From assembly GCF_037038585.1 (NCBI RefSeq), contig NC_092521.1:74254898-74318897 (forward strand): 64,000 bases of DNA. The letters run 5' to 3'. This document shows positions 58,961 through 64,000 of this stretch, piece after piece (the stretch's first letter is position 1; the number at the start of each line of letters is the position of its first letter). Origin of the DNA: Patagioenas fasciata. Taxonomy: Eukaryota; Chordata; Aves; Columbiformes; Columbidae. The position numbers and the translations under genes were made by a program. The notes beneath the pieces were generated by a model. The model had not been told where the DNA came from. It worked only from the letters and a program-made list of their open reading frames with translations, and made no database searches.

Positions 58961-61194
58961 CATGTGTGAATGTAATGATATCCCGTGCGTGGCTTGTCAG
59001 GTAGTTACTTACCCCTTGTTTTGCTGACGCTGAACACTTGCATGCCAGAAATCCGGTATTGTTGATGTGTTGATAAGCTCCCAACTTTAGACACTTATAT
59101 GAAAATATGGTGCCCACAACATCTAGGAACAGTTTTGGCTGTTGCTGAAGGACTGACGGTCCACATAGGCATTAGACTGCCTCTTGGGGAAAATAGTACG
59201 ATTATGATGACAACTAATACAAATTGGAACAGGAAGAGAATACGATATTGGAAGACATTTAAGAAGAAAAATCGAACTGAAGTTTTAAACTAGCTACTTC
59301 TGTTCACTTATGACCTTCCCTCAGTGCTGTGAAGATGATTACTTCATCTTTAGGAAGTGCTGGTGAACTTGAGATTTTTATATTCCGAATGATGTAAATC
59401 TATAGTAATATTTCATGGGAGCAAATTCCTGCTACTAATCTTTTCCTGAGCATTGCTTTTACATTTCATAAGGTGGTTTTGATTCAACAGTTACAAAAAT
59501 GTTATGTGCACAGTGCGATATTTATTTAGTAAATTGTTTAGTAGTTGTTTAGAGAAAAGGCTGCGACCCTTCATCTTCTGTTCACGTGTCGCTCAGCTGT
59601 AGATGGATTATGGTGGGAATTTGCACCTCATTCAGTAAATGCAAGTTAAATTCAAGGTGCAAATGTTGACAATAATTTTTCAGATGAAGTTTTATTTTTG
59701 TGGTTTGTTTTTCGATTTTAATTGACTTCCATGGTAATGGCACTGAATTTGCATATAGAAGTTATTTTGGCTTTTCTAAACAGCTCTACAAAGTTGGGCT
59801 GAAGTCCAAACCAAAATAATTTATCTCCTGATTGTTTATTATGTGTGTAACCCCTCCTGCCATAACCATGTTGTGCTCTCTGTTGTCTAACACTGACTTT
59901 TTGAAAGTAAACAGAGAGGACCCACCCCTCCATGCCCCAGATTCCTTCAGCTCTCTCTCCCCAGTGCTGTATGTTCATTACACCTGTACCTTAATCTGCA
60001 CTCATACCTAGTATGTTGCTGATTCAGAAGAATATTGCAAGTTGACTCATACTCTGTTGAAAGGAGTGCAGAATACATGGACCTCCACTTTGACAGTCTT
60101 TGTTTTAAATGTTCTCAGACTGAAACATCCTGGTACACATTGAAGTTTAAAAAAGATAAATTAGAATTTGATATATTTCTATTATATCATATATTAGACA
60201 TATGTCCATTATGGACAGAAGATTGGAATTACTGCAGACCCTGTTGAGACAGTGGTAGGTTTCTCATGGTGTTGCTTGTGCCTGTGTCTCTTCTGAAATC
60301 ATGAATTCTGGACGTTACCAGAAATATCTCTGCACATGATACATTGCAGAGAAAGAATTTTTTGAAAATACATCATAAAGATGAGCATATATTTTCAAGT
60401 CTAGCAAAATGCTTCTTTCTAGCCAAATGCCATCTTTTCAGTTTCTTTAAGTAAAAATTCACTGAATGAATTTAATTCCCTCTTTATAAGACTGAGAAAC
60501 AAGCATTGCTTTAAACATACTAGAGCTTTGTTTCTCTAAAATCCAAAATGGGGATATTTTACTATGTTCTAAATGGAATAAATAGTTTTGAACATTTGCT
60601 ATGAATCTGTAAATATTTTTTTTAATCTGGAAGTTTACTACATTCAGGTTTATTCATTCAATTTTTACCTCCCTTCAGAGACTTTGCTTGTAGTTTTTAT
60701 TTATTTGCTTCATGGTTGCTGTCATCACTGTAATAAATGTCATCATTCTGACAGTGATGTGTAATCTGTCCTCCTCTGCACTCTGCCATATTCTGTCGAA
60801 GAAGAGGGAAAGCACTGGTGATTTCATTTAACAAGGCCAATTTTTGTTTCACCATCTGTTACCATCCTTTGCAGTCTATTTACCTCCCCAGGAGACCTCT
60901 AGTTAGCAGTAAACTCTCTCTCTCTTTTTTTTTTTTTTTTTCTTTTTTTCTTTTCTTTCTTTCAACAAGGAAGAAAAGAGAACCTCAGTCTAAATGGATT
61001 TATACCTCAAAGCTGTTTGCTTTTTGAAAATGGTTGTGTCCAGACTAAGTAGCTTGCAAGATCTACTACTCTATTTCTCTCAATGAAAATAATGTATGTT
61101 TTCATGTGTATGTGTTTAGGAAGCGGGGAGAGAAGTGAAAACGAATAGCTGTGAAATGCATTTTATAACAGCAGATATTTTATGTATGTTTCAG
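58961..61194 (+). other. Probable FIGNL1 leader intron
   Basis: AT-rich sequence between the CpG island and the coding exon, ending with TATGTTTCAG at 61185-61194. Holds a pyrimidine tract at about 60916-60962. No gene or CR1 recognised. An additional leader exon in here cannot be excluded. Confidence 0.5.
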
Positions 61195-61202
61195 CATCGG
61201 TG

Positions 61203-63275
61203 ATGGAAACCCCCACCCACAGCACAGTGTACCTGAGTGACTGGCAGAAAAGTTACTTTGCTATTACCTCTGGCACCTGCACGCCTGGACAGAAGGCAGA
61301 TGAGTACCGTGCCAAAATCCTGCGTATTCAGTATGCATGGGCAAACTCCGAGATCTCTCAGGTATGTGCTGCCCACCTGTTTAAAAAATATGCAGAGAAA
61401 TACGCTGCAATTATTGACTCTGACAACATAGAGACTGGCTTGAATAACTATGCTGAAAACATTTTGACTTTGGCAAAATGTCAGCAAAATGACAGTGACA
61501 AGTGGCAATCTGCCTTGACAACCGAGAATGTATTTGAATTGAAGTGTGTGCAAGAGAGGATGCAGACTGGCAAAAATTTCCAGAGCTCTCAGGTGGCACC
61601 AACAGATGCCTGTGTACTTGCTGATCAAGGGGTCCGTCCCTCTGCTACTCCAGGTCTTCCTAAATTCAGTATCTTCAGCAGTGCTGGAGAGACTGAGCTC
61701 TGTGCTGGCTCAGCAAAATGTGCAAGTCAAAGACCAGCTCTCCTTGAGCATCCTTCATCTTTCAAGTCTTCTCAAAGCACTTTGCCTTCTGTGACCAAAA
61801 CATTGGATACACTTCCTCCCCCTTCAGCCTCCTTAAATGAACAGGTTCGCACAGGTTTCCAGGCAACTCCGCTATTTGGAACCAAAGAAGTGACAAGTAG
61901 TTCTCTGAAAATGTCGAGTATCTGTCACGATGGACAAAATTTGTCTCTTTCCAATCAGTCAGCTATACCTGCATGGTCTGCAAGTTCTGGAAAAAGAAAA
62001 GCATTTTATGGTTTGGCTGATGAAGGCAGCACAGTGACTGCTAGCCTTGCTCCATGCCAGGCTTCCACTAGTACTGAAACCAGTAGTTTTTCAGGGAATA
62101 GAAACAGAAATGAAGAGAGCAGCGTTCCTGGTTTTAGAACTGCAAAAGAACAGCTGTGGGTGGATCAGCAAAAGAAATCTCAAAATCTATCCCAGCGTGT
62201 ACCAGTCTCATCATATGGAGGTGTAAAAAAATCACTGGGCGCAGGCAGATCTCGGGGTCCCTTTGGCAAGTTTGTTCCTCCAGTTCCTAAACAAGATGGA
62301 AATGAAAACGGAGGAGCACAGTGTAAACCTCATGCAAGAGGGCAGACAGATCCATTGCTGCCTGTAGATGAACGACTGAAAAACATAGAACCAAAAATGG
62401 TTGAACTCATTATGCATGAGATCATGGACCACGGGCCTCCTGTCAACTGGGATGACATTGCTGGAGTTGAATTTGCTAAAGCTACTATAAAAGAAATAGT
62501 AGTCTGGCCTATGCTGAGGCCAGACATCTTCACTGGGTTACGTGGTCCTCCTAAGGGAATTCTTCTCTTTGGTCCCCCTGGGACAGGCAAGACTCTCATA
62601 GGCAAGTGCATCGCATGCCAGTCTGGAGCGACTTTTTTTAGCATCAGTGCCTCCTCTCTGACTTCCAAGTGGGTAGGTGAGGGGGAAAAGATGGTCCGTG
62701 CATTGTTCACTGTGGCACGGTGTCAACAACCAGCAGTGATTTTCATTGATGAAATAGATTCTCTGTTGTCTCAGCGTGGAGATGGGGAGCATGAGTCATC
62801 GAGAAGAATAAAAACTGAATTTCTGGTCCAGTTAGATGGGGCAACAACCTCCTCTGAAGATCGTATTCTGGTGGTTGGAGCAACAAATCGACCTCAAGAA
62901 ATCGATGAAGCTGCCCGAAGGAGACTAGTGAAGAGACTGTACATCCCTCTTCCAGAAGCCTCAGCTAGGAAGCAGATTGTCACCCGTCTAATGTCAAAGG
63001 AGCACTGCTCTCTAAATGAAGAGGAAATTGAACTCATAGTTAATAAATCAAATGGATTTTCTGGGGCAGACATGACACAACTCTGTCGGGAAGCTTCTCT
63101 GGGCCCCATCCGCAGTCTTCAGTCCATGGACATTGCAACCATCACGCCAGACCAAGTGCGGCCTATTGCTTTTCTGGACTTTGAGAGTGCCTTCAGAACC
63201 GTGCGGCCCAGCGTCTCCTCAAAGGACCTAGAGCTGTATGAAACCTGGAACCAGACATTTGGCTGTGGTAGATAA
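61203..63275 (+). CDS. FIGNL1: Fidgetin-like 1, AAA+ ATPase (complete, single coding exon)
   Basis: Nuclear AAA+ ATPase of the meiotic-clade (katanin/spastin/fidgetin/Vps4) group. In the family it acts with the partner FIRRM to disassemble RAD51/DMC1 filaments during homologous recombination. The 690-residue product (human 674) has: a conserved N-terminal helical region ([13 protein letters not shown] … [12 protein letters not shown], residues ~10-110); a long, low-conservation Ser-rich linker (~115-330); the RAD51-binding region with KFVPP (Phe357); and the AAA core with Walker A GPPGTGKT (457-464, Lys463), Walker B VIFIDEID (512-519, Glu517), and ATNRP with the Arg cluster [11 protein letters not shown]. 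The C-terminal Vps4-type end closes with TFGCGR and TAA. The frame is open upstream to an ATG at 61182, but acceptor TTTCAG at 61189-61194 lies between, so I choose ATG 61203 (G at -3 and +4). The coding region is intronless, as in mammals. Identity is very secure. Confidence 0.97.
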   Translation: METPTHSTVYLSDWQKSYFAITSGTCTPGQKADEYRAKILRIQYAWANSEISQVCAAHLFKKYAEKYAAIIDSDNIETGLNNYAENILTLAKCQQNDSDKWQSALTTENVFELKCVQERMQTGKNFQSSQVAPTDACVLADQGVRPSATPGLPKFSIFSSAGETELCAGSAKCASQRPALLEHPSSFKSSQSTLPSVTKTLDTLPPPSASLNEQVRTGFQATPLFGTKEVTSSSLKMSSICHDGQNLSLSNQSAIPAWSASSGKRKAFYGLADEGSTVTASLAPCQASTSTETSSFSGNRNRNEESSVPGFRTAKEQLWVDQQKKSQNLSQRVPVSSYGGVKKSLGAGRSRGPFGKFVPPVPKQDGNENGGAQCKPHARGQTDPLLPVDERLKNIEPKMVELIMHEIMDHGPPVNWDDIAGVEFAKATIKEIVVWPMLRPDIFTGLRGPPKGILLFGPPGTGKTLIGKCIACQSGATFFSISASSLTSKWVGEGEKMVRALFTVARCQQPAVIFIDEIDSLLSQRGDGEHESSRRIKTEFLVQLDGATTSSEDRILVVGATNRPQEIDEAARRRLVKRLYIPLPEASARKQIVTRLMSKEHCSLNEEEIELIVNKSNGFSGADMTQLCREASLGPIRSLQSMDIATITPDQVRPIAFLDFESAFRTVRPSVSSKDLELYETWNQTFGCGR

Positions 63276-64000
63276 TTGCATCCTAACTGTTTCTCAGAAG
63301 CATTCCTTTAGCACTGTTGTGTATTAAACCCATGATAATTTTGAGTGTCTGCACTTCTTTTTGTTTCTGTCTTTGAAGTAAATCTTAGGTTATTCAGGCA
63401 GTTGTCTAGGCCCTGGCCTGAGGTTTTTCCAGCTGAAAAGACCATGAGAAACTGGTGGTCATGATATGTGATAATTGCTGAACACAGGCTACAGGGTGAG
63501 AAGCTGACAAAAATTACAAATAGCTGCTGTAAAAGATGGATACATTTCATTGATTAAGGGGAAGATGGTCAAATCTCACATGTAGCTGAAGGGAGGATTG
63601 GGGGGAATCTTGCAAGGCCCACTATGCTGTATCAGTAATACCATGCAAGGCTAAGAGGACCCAGGTAATGTTATCAGAAATACCAGTTTTGGGTAGGGAT
63701 GTAACAAAACTGGGCCTGATGAGGAAAAGTAGTTAGGGGTGCATTGTTTGGGAGGAGACAGGAACGGAAGAAGGAAAGGGTCAAGGTGGATGTGGAAAGA
63801 GCATGCATGGAAAAATAGAAGTGGGGAATAAAAGGGAATGGTCTCATGTAACCACTGCAGTTGTCTGAGCCCTGTGCCACATCACTGCAGTCTATCCCAG
63901 CTTACTATTAAATACTTTTCCTGATGGATTTTCTGCTTGACCTTGTGTTTTGTGCTGCGTCTGCCTGTGTAGATGTGTGTTATCAGGAGGTCTGGGCATC
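63276..64000 (+). other. FIGNL1 3' untranslated region and downstream sequence
   Basis: Contains a close poly(A) signal ATTAAA at 63323-63328 (about 48 nt after the stop, followed by a T/GT-rich patch) and a canonical AATAAA at 63827-63832. Either could end the transcript. No other gene is visible before the window ends; in mammals IKZF1 lies next, on the other strand. Confidence 0.55.
63827..63832 (+). terminator. Candidate FIGNL1 poly(A) signal
   Basis: Canonical AATAAA about 550 nt after the stop; the nearer ATTAAA at 63323-63328 is an alternative. Confidence 0.5.

Overview
This is a vertebrate nuclear window, almost certainly from a bird. The interspersed repeats are CR1 LINEs, two of them ending in the octamer-type 3' tail (ATTCTATG/ATTCTGTG) typical of avian CR1. 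Genes are split by GT-AG introns, and the intergenic DNA is AT-rich and punctuated by one CpG island. I cannot name the species.

Positions 1-53760 hold one complete gene on the + strand: DDC, aromatic L-amino-acid decarboxylase. I reconstruct a non-coding first exon (about 670-744) and thirteen coding exons between 4981 and 52858. All coding-exon junctions are GT-AG and the phases join into a 488-residue protein. The PLP lysine falls at residue 303, the active-site His at 192 and the PLP-nitrogen Asp at 271, the same numbers as in mammalian AADC. One exon is only 20 nt. The introns carry four substantial dead CR1 copies: two antisense in intron 2, one sense in intron 5 and one sense in intron 8. 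They also hold simple repeats and one unidentified ORF pair in intron 6.

Positions 53760-57800 are intergenic, with a CR1 scrap, a TA-rich microsatellite and an AAC repeat. A CpG island at about 57830-58960 carries a GGGGC array, four CCAAT/ATTGG boxes and a perfect CRE. It is the likely promoter of FIGNL1, whose complete 690-residue AAA+ ATPase lies in a single coding exon (61203-63275). The 5' leader is spliced, with an acceptor just upstream of the ATG.

DDC followed by FIGNL1 in tandem matches the mammalian arrangement. The two genes have unrelated jobs (monoamine synthesis; dismantling RAD51 filaments in recombination) and separate promoters, so they are neighbours rather than a pathway. 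I did not find an undescribed system; the findings are local features worth checking.
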